DNA of 64,000 nucleotides from Candidatus Sedimenticola sp. (ex Thyasira tokunagai) (GTDB lineage Bacteria > Pseudomonadota > Gammaproteobacteria > Chromatiales > Chromatiaceae), in the NCBI GenBank assembly GCA_037318855.1, contig CP134874.1:2852598-2916597 (forward strand). The letters run 5' to 3'. Shown one piece after another: positions 51,412-60,680 of this stretch. Position 1 is the first letter of the stretch, and every line of letters starts with the position of its first letter. The translations under genes were made by a program, and so were the position numbers. The notes beneath the pieces were generated by a model. That model made no database searches, was not told the origin of the DNA, and was given only the letters and a program-made list of their open reading frames with translations.

Positions 51412-52113
51412 TCCTCCATTGATTAATTAAAATAATCAGTAAAAACATTACTGCCATTTTATTACTCTTTATAGATAGATATTATACTGAATATCATATT
51501 TATTTTTTCAGATCATTAAGGTCTGTATTATGCAAGGTCTCTACATCAATCCTATCCAAACGATCCTCATCAAGAATAGCAATAGATAGCCTGTTTTTTA
51601 TTTCAATATACCCAGTTTTCTCGAGCTTTTTTAAAACTTTGTTGTTTGCTAATGATTGTTTTGACACACCAATCTCCTCGGCGATTTGTTGCTTGTTGAA
51701 TGGTATGTGTGAGCTCGTGTTTTCAGAAAGATCTCGGTTACTTACTTTCTTTGAATGCCAGCGTCTATTTATATCTTTCAGAAAGAGAACTAATTTTTCT
51801 CTCCATGGACCTAGAGCCCAACATATTAGATCTATAATGTTTATTAGTTAACTGTTCTATGAGATTAATGAAAATGATTTTCCACTTTGAACTCAGTCCT
51901 TCCATATCGCTTTTTATTGATGCAACGGGAATAATAGATAGGGTGGAATTATCAAGCGCTACCAGCTTGGCACCAACAGCATTACCAATAGTCATAAAAC
52001 TCTCTCCTTCAAAATATGTCTCATACACCAAGTCATCTTTATCTTCAACTCTTACCCTGCCTTTATCTACCATGATAATATTATTATCATATTGATTTAA
52101 TGACAATGCCCCC

Positions 52114-52415
52114 CGCTGATCGCCATGGAAGGCTGAAAGCCGAGGCGATTAGTCCCCGATAGGCGTAGGCGCGGTTGTATGGCCGGAATTGCGACCGGCA
52201 GGGAGCGATGTAGGGCATACAAGGAGTGCATCCGAAACGCCGTAGAGTCATTGCGGGAGTCATGATGGAGTAGTGCACAAGCAGCTTTGCTGCAATGTGC
52301 AATACGGAATCGTGACGTACGCAGGACGGTCGGGGGAATAACGGCTGTCGCGTAGGCGAGTCGATTTTGGAGACTTGGATGTCCCAAAATCTTTCACGAG
52401 GTAGCGACACGCTTG
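52114..52415 (-). repeat. H element 13 (subfamily 3)
   Basis: 302 bp in the Crp-like gene; the empty site is in copy 1 at about 29530-29540 (on the element's strand GGAA|GGGGGCATT). No duplication. Bases after it are GGGG. Confidence 0.9.
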
Positions 52416-52421
52416 TTCCTT

Positions 52422-52705
52422 CGCTGCCAGCCATGGAGAGCGAAGCGAGGGCTGGTAATCCCCGGTAGCCGTGAGGCCGCACTGCTTACCCGTCGTGCGC
52501 AGCGCGCCAGAGGGGAAGCAAAGTAGGCATCCGAACACGGCGTCCAGTCAATGGGAACTGACTGCGAAGCGGTAACGAGCTTGCGATGTTATCGCGTAGC
52601 GGTTAGTGACCAGGACGGCCGGGGTACTAATAGGCTGTCGAAGATTGAGTGCAAAAGGGGGACTTGGATGTCCCGTTTTGCATCACGAAATCGAAGACTC
52701 GCTTA
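52422..52705 (-). repeat. H element 14 (subfamily 1)
   Basis: 284 bp, six bases from H element 13 and in the same orientation. Empty site CTACC|AAGGAA in copy 1. No duplication. Bases after it are AAGG. Confidence 0.9.
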
Positions 52706-53232
52706 GGTAGAGTAAGTCTTTGCTTGTATTTTTTTCTGTATTTATATCTATCATAATTATTTACAACTCGTCCGAATAAAAAATGTTTTGGCATCTTTAC
52801 CCTTATCATTATCGACTGCTCAAGCAGCTATTAGTAGCCCTGGTATTTCAATCAAAACTTTGGGGCGGTGTTTAGAAATCATTGCTTCTCCACCCTTCAT
52901 GTCTAGATGGGCGTGAATAATTTCACTGTAATATTTAACGCTTTTAAACGTCCCTTTCTTCCTAAGGATGTCATTTTGTAACTGAATAATAGTGCCATTA
53001 ACGCACATCTCTACTCCATCGTCACACAGCTCCAAACTAATATATTCTCCTGGATAATTAGCGGACAAAGCACCCTCAAGCAATTTCAAATCATATTCAA
53101 CTTTGCGCTTACGTTTTCTGGATACAGCCCTACGTTTCACATCAAATTTCCGTGTTACTTTTTTTCGCTCCTTAACCCACTCTGCACCATGCATTTTTTC
53201 TAGTAATCGCCAGTACTGGGCAGCGGTCCTAA

Positions 53233-54804
53233 CCCGCATGTTTCACCCAGCATTCGATTCGATGCTTTTTAACCCATACTAAGCAAGTCAGAAGCAAGAT
53301 AGGAATGTATATCTTATCGAAGGTGGTTTTCTGACAATCAAAGCACACCTCCCCCTTACCCCCATTGTTTATCATCGTGCCGGGGCGGCACTCCTTGAGA
53401 ACTATCCGGGTCGCAGACGAGCAACCACCAAGGCGAAGAGATCCTGATAAGGGTAAGCGCTGGAGAGCAGGAAGCGGATACGGCGCGTATTGCGCAGCAT
53501 AACTGCACCGATCTTTAACAACTTGATCCGAAGCGTGCCTACTTGGCCTCTCGCCAGTTCTGTGCCCTTGAGCGCCAACCGGCGGATACTCTCCATCAGC
53601 ACATAAGCCAGGCTGGAGAGGAGTAACCGGAACTGATTCGCCCACCAATAGTGGGCACTGGTACGATCTGCAAAGAGCCCCATCTGCTGCTCTTTAATCC
53701 GGTTCTCCATCTCGCCACGGGCACAGTAGAGATCATCGTAGAGTGCCTGCTTGTCACCTTCCAGATTGGTGACGATGAAACGTGGATTGCGCCCCTTGTC
53801 TGTGACCTCCAGCTTAGCAATGACCTGGCGAGTATGTTTCCAACTCTTGGCGGCATAGTGCAACCGGAAGAACTCCCGCTGTTTCTCGCCAGTCAGTTCG
53901 ACAAGTTGTTCAACAATCTGCATACCCGGTTCAATCATCTGCTCCCAGCCGCTTATTGCGGGCAATACCAATGATGTACTTCACACCACGGCGTTCACAC
54001 CAGTCCAGCATTCTATGGCGACAGAACCCGGAGTCTCCTCGGAAGATGATCTGAACATCGGGCCATTCCTGGCGCAGCCGTTTCGTCAGTAACGCCAGAA
54101 TCGCCCATGTATGTTTCGCCCCGTCAACATTGCTGGGCCTCAGGTAGCTGATGAGCAATTGATCACCACAAAAGACATAGAGGGGAAGAAAACAGTAGTG
54201 GTCATAATAGCCATGGAAAAAGCGTCCCTCCTGCATACCATGAACTTGATCATCGGTGGCATCAAAGTCCAGGATCAACTCATCGGGAGGAGAGTCAAAA
54301 GAAGCGATGAATTGGTCGATCAACACCCTATGGATATCGACTGCCGCCTTTCTTCCAGTACGGCCCTCAAGCCGACAGAGGGTAGACTGACTACCCAATT
54401 TCTGTTCCCGGTCGACAGCCGTCTGCAAAGCAGGATCATTACGCAGGGTTTTGTGATCGTTGAGGTCTTCATAGCCCAAGCCTAGACCGTAAACACGTTG
54501 TCGTAGCAGGCTCAGTTGGGAGTGAGTGATGTAATCAGGATTTCGCGGATCTGGAATGACGGCATCAACCGCTTTCATTAAACCGAGTCGCCTGTCGATC
54601 TGTCTCAGTAGAAGCACACCCCCATCTGAAGTAATGTCGCCGCCGCTAAATTCGGCCTGTACCTTGCGGCGTTTAAGGACTGGAAATTCCAGAACAGTTT
54701 GGTTACAGTTTGTCACAGGCAGAATCCTTTTCGATTACAGTGTAAGTAACTGAATTATATCGAATATACGAGGATTCTGCCTTTTATTTTGTGAAATATT
54801 GGGG
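53233..54804 (-). mobile_element. IS1380-family element, copy 2, with CTAA duplication
   Basis: 1572 bp flanked by CTAA at 53229-53232 and 54805-54808; the empty site is in copy 1 at about 31388-31392. Confidence 0.95.
53402..54716 (-). pseudogene. IS1380-family transposase, frameshifted
   Basis: As the intact copy at 14194-15507 except for one extra C near 53944 (GCTCCCAGCC), which splits the protein after ARNKRL. Confidence 0.92.
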
Positions 54805-55597
54805 CTAAAGTGCTTCTCTTGATTAACTTCTCTTAGAACATAAACAAGATTGGCTGGCCAGTAGCTGCCACTCGAGCGTACAGGTTCCAGATGGTCAAGT
54901 GATGCGTTTGATAAGTCATGGAGTATTGGTTTGCCCGTAAAGTAGCAACATCCATTTTGGATCTTATATATCTCTTTCAGATCTTCTTTTTCACATACGC
55001 CACCACAATAAGACTCTGATTCACGTCTATATGCAGCTCTATACTTGTTTCGCTCTTTATTGCTCATAATGTATCTCTGTAACATACTGTTCAAATAATA
55101 AACACGCCAAAAAGATACTCCATCTAATTGACAATGACTTAAATTAAACTCTAAACGGCCAATGGTGCCACTGGAGCATTGTTCACCTGCTGGACGCCGT
55201 GTTCAGATGCTATTATTTCTTCGTGTTTCGGTCTTAGAATGGAACGAATAATCCCATTGTAGTATTCAATGCTTTTAAACGTTATTTTGTTCCTAAGAAA
55301 GTCATTTTGTAACTGACTAATAGTGCCATTAACGCGCATCTCTACTCCATCGTCACACAGCTCCAAACTAATATATTCTCCTGGATAATTAGCGGACAAA
55401 GCACCCTCAAGCAATTTCAAATCATATTCAACATTGCGCTTGCGCTTTCTGGATACAGCCCTACGTTTCGCATCAAATTTCCGTGTTACTTTTTTTCGCT
55501 CCTTAACCCACTCTGTACCATGCATTTTTTCTAGTAAACTCCAGTACTGGGCAGCGGCCCTAAAGTGCTTATCTTGATTAATTTCTTTCCTGATTAC

Positions 55598-55665
55598 CCA
55601 CCAGGCTCAGCTATTGAGCCTGTGGTGGCCGCATAATGGAACCCTCTGAATATACGAGGGTTTCC
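55598..55665 (+). promoter_or_regulatory. Paired hairpins over the IS1595 start region
   Basis: Hairpin 1 (55598-55628) pairs CCACCAGGCTCA with TGAGCCTGTGGTGG. Hairpin 2 (55638-55665) pairs GGAACCCTC with GAGGGTTTCC, burying the GAGGG ribosome site of the transposase when transcription enters from outside. Such structures are known in other IS families to block expression from read-through RNA. Present in all four copies. Confidence 0.65.
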
Positions 55666-55668
55666 ATC

Positions 55669-56613
55669 ATGCTAAAAAATACTATCCAGTTTCAAAAAGG
55701 GCTTGGTTTGCACGAATTTCTGGAAAAATATGGTACCGATACTCAATGCAGCCAAGCGCTGCATCGACTTCGCTGGCCAAGTGGATATGTTTGCCCAGAG
55801 TGCGGTAACGCAACGTGCTGCGAACTCAAAAGCCGCAAGATATACCAGTGTCATAAATGTCATCACCAGACATCGCTTACTGCGGGTACCATTTTTCATG
55901 GCACAAAGTTGCCTTTGAAGAAATGGTTTCTGGCCATCTATTTGCTGACCCAGCGTAAAAAGAGCACCTCTGCCTTGCAACTGTCTCGTGAGATTGGAGT
56001 GAACTACAACACTGCGTGGAAGCTCAAGCACAAACTGATGCAGGTAATGATGGAACGCCAGGGTAAGAAAAAGCTGACTGGCCGCATTGAAATGGATGAT
56101 GCATATATTGGCGGTGAAAAACCTGGTAAGCGTGGACGAGGCTCCCGCAACAAAATCCCTTTCGTAGCCGCCGTTGAGACGACGCAGGACGGCAGGCCTT
56201 TGAAAATTCATCTGCGTCGTGTGCGTGGTTTTCGTAGTGCAGAAATTGCTCGATATGCCAAGTCCAGTCTGGTTTCTGGTAGCACTGTATTCTCTGATGG
56301 TCTCTGCTGCTTCAGAGCTGTCACTGATGCTGAATGCGATCATGTGGCCATTGTGACTGGTGGCGGTCGAAAAAGCGCACAGAGCTCCACCTTCAAGTGG
56401 GTGAACACCATGCTTGGCAACGTCAAGAATTCTTTGCAGGGAACTTTTCATGCTATACGAAAAAAACATGTACCTCGTTATCTTGCCGAATTCGAATATC
56501 GGTTTAATCGTCGCTTCAATCTTCCAGAAATGATTGAGCGATTGCTCTTTGTTGCGTTGCGTACACCACCAATGCCTTATCGCTTCTTGAGAATGGCTGA
56601 GGTTTATGGGTAA
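55669..56613 (+). CDS. IS1595-family transposase (intact)
   Basis: 314 residues, like copy 3 but starting MLKNT instead of MPKNT. Zinc ribbon, HTH, DDE core (EMDDAYIGG) and C-terminal end all present. Confidence 0.93.
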   Translation: MLKNTIQFQKGLGLHEFLEKYGTDTQCSQALHRLRWPSGYVCPECGNATCCELKSRKIYQCHKCHHQTSLTAGTIFHGTKLPLKKWFLAIYLLTQRKKSTSALQLSREIGVNYNTAWKLKHKLMQVMMERQGKKKLTGRIEMDDAYIGGEKPGKRGRGSRNKIPFVAAVETTQDGRPLKIHLRRVRGFRSAEIARYAKSSLVSGSTVFSDGLCCFRAVTDAECDHVAIVTGGGRKSAQSSTFKWVNTMLGNVKNSLQGTFHAIRKKHVPRYLAEFEYRFNRRFNLPEMIERLLFVALRTPPMPYRFLRMAEVYG

Positions 56614-57052
56614 TCGGGATTTCTTTTGACACATAGATAATATTTCCAGGCCAATGGTCACCCCCGCAATCGAGTGGTTTCAGATGAAATATTAATGCGT
56701 CTGATTTGCCAGAAAGTATAGGTTTACCCGTAAAGTAGCAGCATCCATTTTGTATATCGTAAATATCATCAAGATCATCGCTTTCATGCACGCCACCACT
56801 ACTAGAACCTGATAATGCTAGGGATATACAACTATTTATCTTTTTTAGATGGGCCGTCTCACCCTCACACATAATCCATATCTCATCACCAATTATCATA
56901 CTGTGTCTTACTTCTACCTTCTCTTGGCCATTAATATTCGTTAATGCCTCTTTAGATGGGGCTTCTTGCAGTTCACTACCGCCCATTATTTACTCCTATA
57001 TAAATATATTAGCTAAGAAATACGTCAAAATAATAATTCACTGATCAAGTGA

Positions 57053-57670
57053 TCACTTAGATTCTATCCAGCAAGCAATAACTGGAGAACCATCAATAAG
57101 TTCCGGTGGACCGGCTCTGCGTAACGGGTAATTACTCTTAGAGTATAAGCGCTCTACCATAGGAGACGTGACCGCCACTAAACGACTTGCCCCATGTTTA
57201 GCGATTATTTCAAAACACGTTTTCATTATCATCTCATTGGTATAGGATATACCTCCTTTTATCGGCGAAGACTGATCACTGTTATGAGTTGAAAGGCGTG
57301 ATATCTCCCAAACTAATGGTGTGGATGGTGAGGGCGAGCCATTAAAAAGAGTAGGGAATATATCCATTAAGCAGGGCCCTGTTGTTGGGTTCAAACGAGC
57401 ATGGCCACATATATCACCGTTATCATTGAACGCTATAACGTAGATCGTATCTGGCAGATCGAACTCATCAATTTCAGCAACACCATTGGTTTTGAGAGGC
57501 CAACCAAGTCGCCCAATGAATACCTTCTGACGATATTTATAAAAAGCTGAAAGTTCACTCTCAGAAAAACTACTTTTCCTGCCGTGAATTATTTTTATAC
57601 CTCCTGTTACATGAAGCACCTCATTGAAATATGAATGCTCATTACTAATCACTACTGGCGCTATATTCAT
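57053..57670 (-). CDS. luxI: LuxI-family acyl-homoserine-lactone synthase, island copy 2 (ATG start)
   Basis: 205 residues with the same sequence as copy 1, and all invariant LuxI residues (Arg47, Phe51, Trp57, Asp68, Asp71, Arg92, Phe105, Glu122, Arg125). The start codon is ATG (TTATGAATATA) rather than GTG, so translation should be stronger than from copy 1. Its cognate luxR in this copy is broken. Confidence 0.95.
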   Translation of the reverse strand: MNIAPVVISNEHSYFNEVLHVTGGIKIIHGRKSSFSESELSAFYKYRQKVFIGRLGWPLKTNGVAEIDEFDLPDTIYVIAFNDNGDICGHARLNPTTGPCLMDIFPTLFNGSPSPSTPLVWEISRLSTHNSDQSSPIKGGISYTNEMIMKTCFEIIAKHGASRLVAVTSPMVERLYSKSNYPLRRAGPPELIDGSPVIACWIESK

Positions 57671-57868
57671 AATATAATCCTAATAAATATGTATAATAAA
57701 AATCATGGACCAATGCTATATTAGCGGCATGGCGGTGTGAATCGGTAAAAATACCTGTTTTCGCTTCATACCCAGCCTGTTTACGATAAACATTTGTTCT
57801 TCTGGCCTCGATGAAATTCGCGCACATCGTCCTTATCAAAATCTCAGCCTTGGTAGACTGAGGTCTAA
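57645..57868 (-). pseudogene. Unknown gene fragment upstream of luxI, island copy 2
   Basis: Same fragment as 33493-33716 (one Cys-to-Tyr difference, GLYYEYSASSD), truncated by the IS3-C end. Confidence 0.5.
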
Positions 57869-57923
57869 TGGACTTGTACAACCCAGTTAAGCATTATTAC
57901 TGACTTAATTGAGGTAGAGATAG

Positions 57924-58241
57924 ATGAGTACACGAAAGAAATATTCAAAAGAGTTCAAGTTGGACGCAATCAGCCTGGTAATTGAGCAGGGTTATACAAG
58001 AAAGAAGGCTGCCACAAGCCTGGAAATCAACCCTCAAATGCTGGGGCGCTGGGTGAAAGAGAATCAGGCTGAGGAGGGACTGGTGTTTCGGGGCAATGGC
58101 AAGTTGACACCCGAACAGGAAGAGCTCAGGAAACTCAAGGCCCAGGTCAAGCACCTTGAGATGGAGAGGGATATACTAAAAAAGCGACGGCATTCTTTGC
58201 AGCAGAAACGAAGTGAAATACTCGTTCATCACCCAACATAA
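57924..58241 (+). CDS. IS3-family transposase OrfA (element C, copy 2)
   Basis: As copy 1, but the slip run has six A (ACTAAAAAAGCG), so the last 20 or so residues differ and OrfA overlaps orfB by about 29 bases. Confidence 0.88.
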   Translation: MSTRKKYSKEFKLDAISLVIEQGYTRKKAATSLEINPQMLGRWVKENQAEEGLVFRGNGKLTPEQEELRKLKAQVKHLEMERDILKKRRHSLQQKRSEILVHHPT

Positions 58242-58888
58242 GAATGCCTACCCTATCGGCCTGCAGTGTCGGGTTTTGGGTGTGAGCCGTAACGGCTATT
58301 ACCGGTACCAGAGGGTAATGAAGAGCAGACCGGATGATCCAGTCCATCAAGAGATGCTGGAGTGGGTTGTAGATATTGCCAAAAGCTCAGACTACACCTA
58401 CGGTAGTCGCCGAATGAAGAAAGCCCTCAATGTACTGGGCTATCCAGTGAGCCGGGACAAGGCAAGAAATCTGATGCGTGAGGCCAATGTGCAGGCGCGT
58501 CAGCGCAAGAAACACAAGGTAACGACAAACAGCAATCACAAGCAGCCGGTCTTTGACAACCTGCTCAACCGTAAATTTGATGTTGCTCAGTCGGATCAGG
58601 TCTATGCCGCAGACGTGACCTATATATGGACACAGGAAGGCTGGCTGTATCTGGCGGTAGTGATTGATCTGTGTTCACGTAAAGTCGTCGGCTGGAGCAT
58701 GAGTTCACGGATGAAGGCCAAGCTTGTCTGCGACGCCTTACAAATGCCGATCTGGCGCCGGAAACCGAGAGCGGGACTGATTCACCACTCGGATCGTGGG
58801 TCTCAGTACGCCAGCAAGGCTTTTCGGCGATTACTGAAGGCTCATGGTATTAACGGCAGCATGAGCAGGAAGGGGGATTGCTGGGATA

Positions 58889-60181
58889 CTCAGTCTACAA
58901 TTCTATTGAATGTCCAGTCCAACCTGACCCGTGCTGGGATTGGCGAAGCTGCCTTTGCGTTGACCTGTCGGTTGGATACTGGCGTTCCCCGAGTATCTCC
59001 GGGCCCATTGCCTGTGACCTAATAGGAGCTTTGTACTGCAACTTGAGTGTCCTGTCCTGCAATGTGGGTTGGTGATCAATATCTAGGCCTTCAGAGGGCA
59101 CTTGAAATGGGTAAACAATCGATACAGTGTGAAGTCATACTTGGCGTTGATACGCATCTGGACATGCATGTGGGAGTGATTATTGACAGTCATGGAAAAA
59201 TGCTTGATGTACTGTCCATAGAAACAAATGGCACTGGCTATCAGCACTTATTAAAATGGGCGTCATCGTTCGGCAATTTATCACGCGCAGGAGTAGAAGG
59301 TACTGGAACATATGGAGCAGGCCTTGCTAGATTCCTATCTGAACACGAGGTAGAGGTCCTGGAAATCAATCGTCCTGATCGTTCTATGCGACGATTCTAT
59401 GGCAAATCGGATCCGACGGATGCGGAGAGTGCCGCTCGATCCGTGCTGGCAGGTAAAGCGCAGTCTATTCCGAAGTTACAATCAGGTGCTGCAGAGGCTA
59501 TGCGTATCGCATCAGTTGCAAGGCGGAGCGCGGTAAAGGCGAGAACACAGACGATTAATCAATTGCGTTCATTGCTGGTGTCTGCTCCAGAGAATATACG
59601 AGCTAGGCTTTGGAAGTCGAATCCAGGACAGTGTGTTCAAGGTTGTTTGCATCTCCGGACTCTCGGTAAAACAATTTCACTAAAGACGCTGGCTACAACA
59701 CTTCGTCTACTCGCCAGGCGGTGGATGTACCTAACAGCTGAACTTAAAGATCTGGATGATACACTGGAGCACTTAACAAATAGCGCAGCAAAGCGGTTAC
59801 GTCGACAGTTTGGCATTGGGCCACAAACAGCAGCGACGTTGCTGTCAGTCGCTGGTGACAATCCTGAACGGCTACATAGCGAAGCTGCTCTAGCAGCTCT
59901 GTGTGGAGTAAACCCACTGCAAGCATCTTCAGGTAAGACTGTGCGTCATCGCCTCAATCGTGGAGGTAGTCGATCTGCCAATAATGCGTTGTGGACCATT
60001 GCCATGGTACGCATGCGGAGCGATCCACGCACTCGAACTTATGTTGCTCGTCGCACGGCAGAAGGAAAATCGACCAAAGAGATAAGCCGATGCTTGAAGC
60101 GTTACATCGTTCGAGAACTATACCCTCTTAACCTGGCTGATTTAAACGATGCTGCAGTAGTAACTTGACATAGGAGCGTCA
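58889..60181 (+). mobile_element. IS110-family element, copy 4
   Basis: 1293 bp, inserted GGGATA|ACGCTG as in copy 2. No target duplication. Confidence 0.95.
59107..60168 (+). CDS. IS110-family DEDD transposase, copy 4
   Basis: 353 residues; shares the Asn variant (LYPLNLADL) with copy 2, as expected if both descend from one insertion before the island duplicated. Intact. Confidence 0.93.
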   Translation: MGKQSIQCEVILGVDTHLDMHVGVIIDSHGKMLDVLSIETNGTGYQHLLKWASSFGNLSRAGVEGTGTYGAGLARFLSEHEVEVLEINRPDRSMRRFYGKSDPTDAESAARSVLAGKAQSIPKLQSGAAEAMRIASVARRSAVKARTQTINQLRSLLVSAPENIRARLWKSNPGQCVQGCLHLRTLGKTISLKTLATTLRLLARRWMYLTAELKDLDDTLEHLTNSAAKRLRRQFGIGPQTAATLLSVAGDNPERLHSEAALAALCGVNPLQASSGKTVRHRLNRGGSRSANNALWTIAMVRMRSDPRTRTYVARRTAEGKSTKEISRCLKRYIVRELYPLNLADLNDAAVVT

Positions 60182-60413
60182 ACGCTGTTGTTGAAAGCTT
60201 CTTTGGCAGCTTGAAGCAGGAGCGAGTGCATTGGCGAAGCTACCAGACACGTTATGAGGCCCAGCAGGACATACTGGAATATATTTCGATGTTTTATAAC
60301 AGCCGTCGCCTACATTCATACTTGGACTATATGAGCCCTAATGACTTTGAGCAGCAGTTGTTGGAGCTGAAGAAAGCGGCTTAACTGGGTGTAACAAAAT
60401 CCTTGACCACGTC

Positions 60414-60657
60414 AGGTAGTCGCGAGGCGATACTGGATGCCCGGCGTGCGCATAGCGCCAGAGGGAATCCAAAGATCGCATACGAACGCGACGTTAAGTC
60501 ATCTCGGGAGCCAGCGACGAAGCAGTAACGAGCTTGCGATGTTATTGCGTAGTGCTGGAGACCGGGACGGCCGGGGCAATAATAGGCTGTCGAAGATTGA
60601 GTGCAAGAGGGGGACTTGGATGTCCCATTTTGCATCACGAAATCGAAGACTCGCTTA
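60414..60657 (-). repeat. H element 15 (subfamily 2, 3' end truncated)
   Basis: On the minus strand the 5' end TAAGCGAGTC is at 60657; the 5' hairpin and centre are complete, but the terminal hairpin is lost at the IS3-C border. Confidence 0.8.
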
Positions 60658-60680
60658 TCGTTCTCCAGGGCTGGCAGCGG
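60658..60680 (+). repeat. H element 3'-end scrap
   Basis: A few bases ending GGGCTGGCAGCG; next bases GTGG. Confidence 0.5.

Larger units (their letters stand above)
51500..52754 (-). pseudogene. Crp/Fnr-family regulator, island copy 2, broken
   Basis: ATG 52754 begins the same protein as copy 1, but a T-run is one base shorter near 52732, H elements 13 and 14 separate the first 18 codons from the rest (52113-51500), and an extra A near 51792 shifts the frame again. Not functional. Confidence 0.9.
52820..55067 (-). pseudogene. HNH-like protein 2, island copy 2, split by IS1380
   Basis: ATG 55067 to 54805 gives the HNH-like core (CCYFTGKPI, SLDHLEPVRSSGSYWPANLV, NQEKH). After IS1380 the frame resumes at 53232 with RTAAQYWRLLEKMHGAEW and runs cleanly to 52820. 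Without IS1380 the gene would be intact, about 225 residues; unlike in copy 1 the T-runs are correct. Confidence 0.8.
55589..56618 (+). mobile_element. IS1595-family element, copy 4, with 8-bp target duplication
   Basis: 1030 bp flanked by ATTTCTTT at 55581-55588 and 56619-56626; the empty site is at about 32164-32172 in copy 1. Confidence 0.95.
55151..56986 (-). pseudogene. HNH-like protein 1, island copy 2, split by IS1595
   Basis: ATG 56986 to 56619 gives the N-terminal domain and HNH-like core to VSKEI; IS1595 copy 4 follows, then NQDKH and the basic and C-terminal domains from 55588 to 55151. Without the IS the gene is one frame of about 265 residues. Confidence 0.8.
58213..60384 (+). 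pseudogene. IS3-family transposase OrfB (element C, copy 2), split by IS110
   Basis: ATG 58213 to 58888 is a clean frame (D in [10 protein letters not shown] in HHSDRGSQY, ending GDCWD), interrupted in the Asn codon, resuming at 60182 as AVVESFFGSLKQERV to 60384. Removing IS110 would give an intact orfB. Confidence 0.93.
44690..60409. repeat. Segmental duplication, copy 2 (quorum-sensing island)
   Basis: Same backbone and orientation as 20519-37526. Insertions unique to this copy: three IS1595, IS1380, H elements 12, 13 and 14. It lacks the IS256, IS4, IS3-B, IS3-D and H elements 8 and 9 of copy 1. Confidence 0.93.
57869..60409 (+). mobile_element. IS3-family element C, copy 2, carrying IS110
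   Basis: From TGGACTTGTACAACC to ...CCTTGACCA; IS110 at 58889-60181 is the only nested element. It marks the right border of the duplication. Confidence 0.92.

Noticed and set aside
30012..56661. Long antisense frames over IS1595 transposases (up to 329 residues)
   Set aside because: Opposite-strand shadows of the transposase; no ribosome site or known domain.
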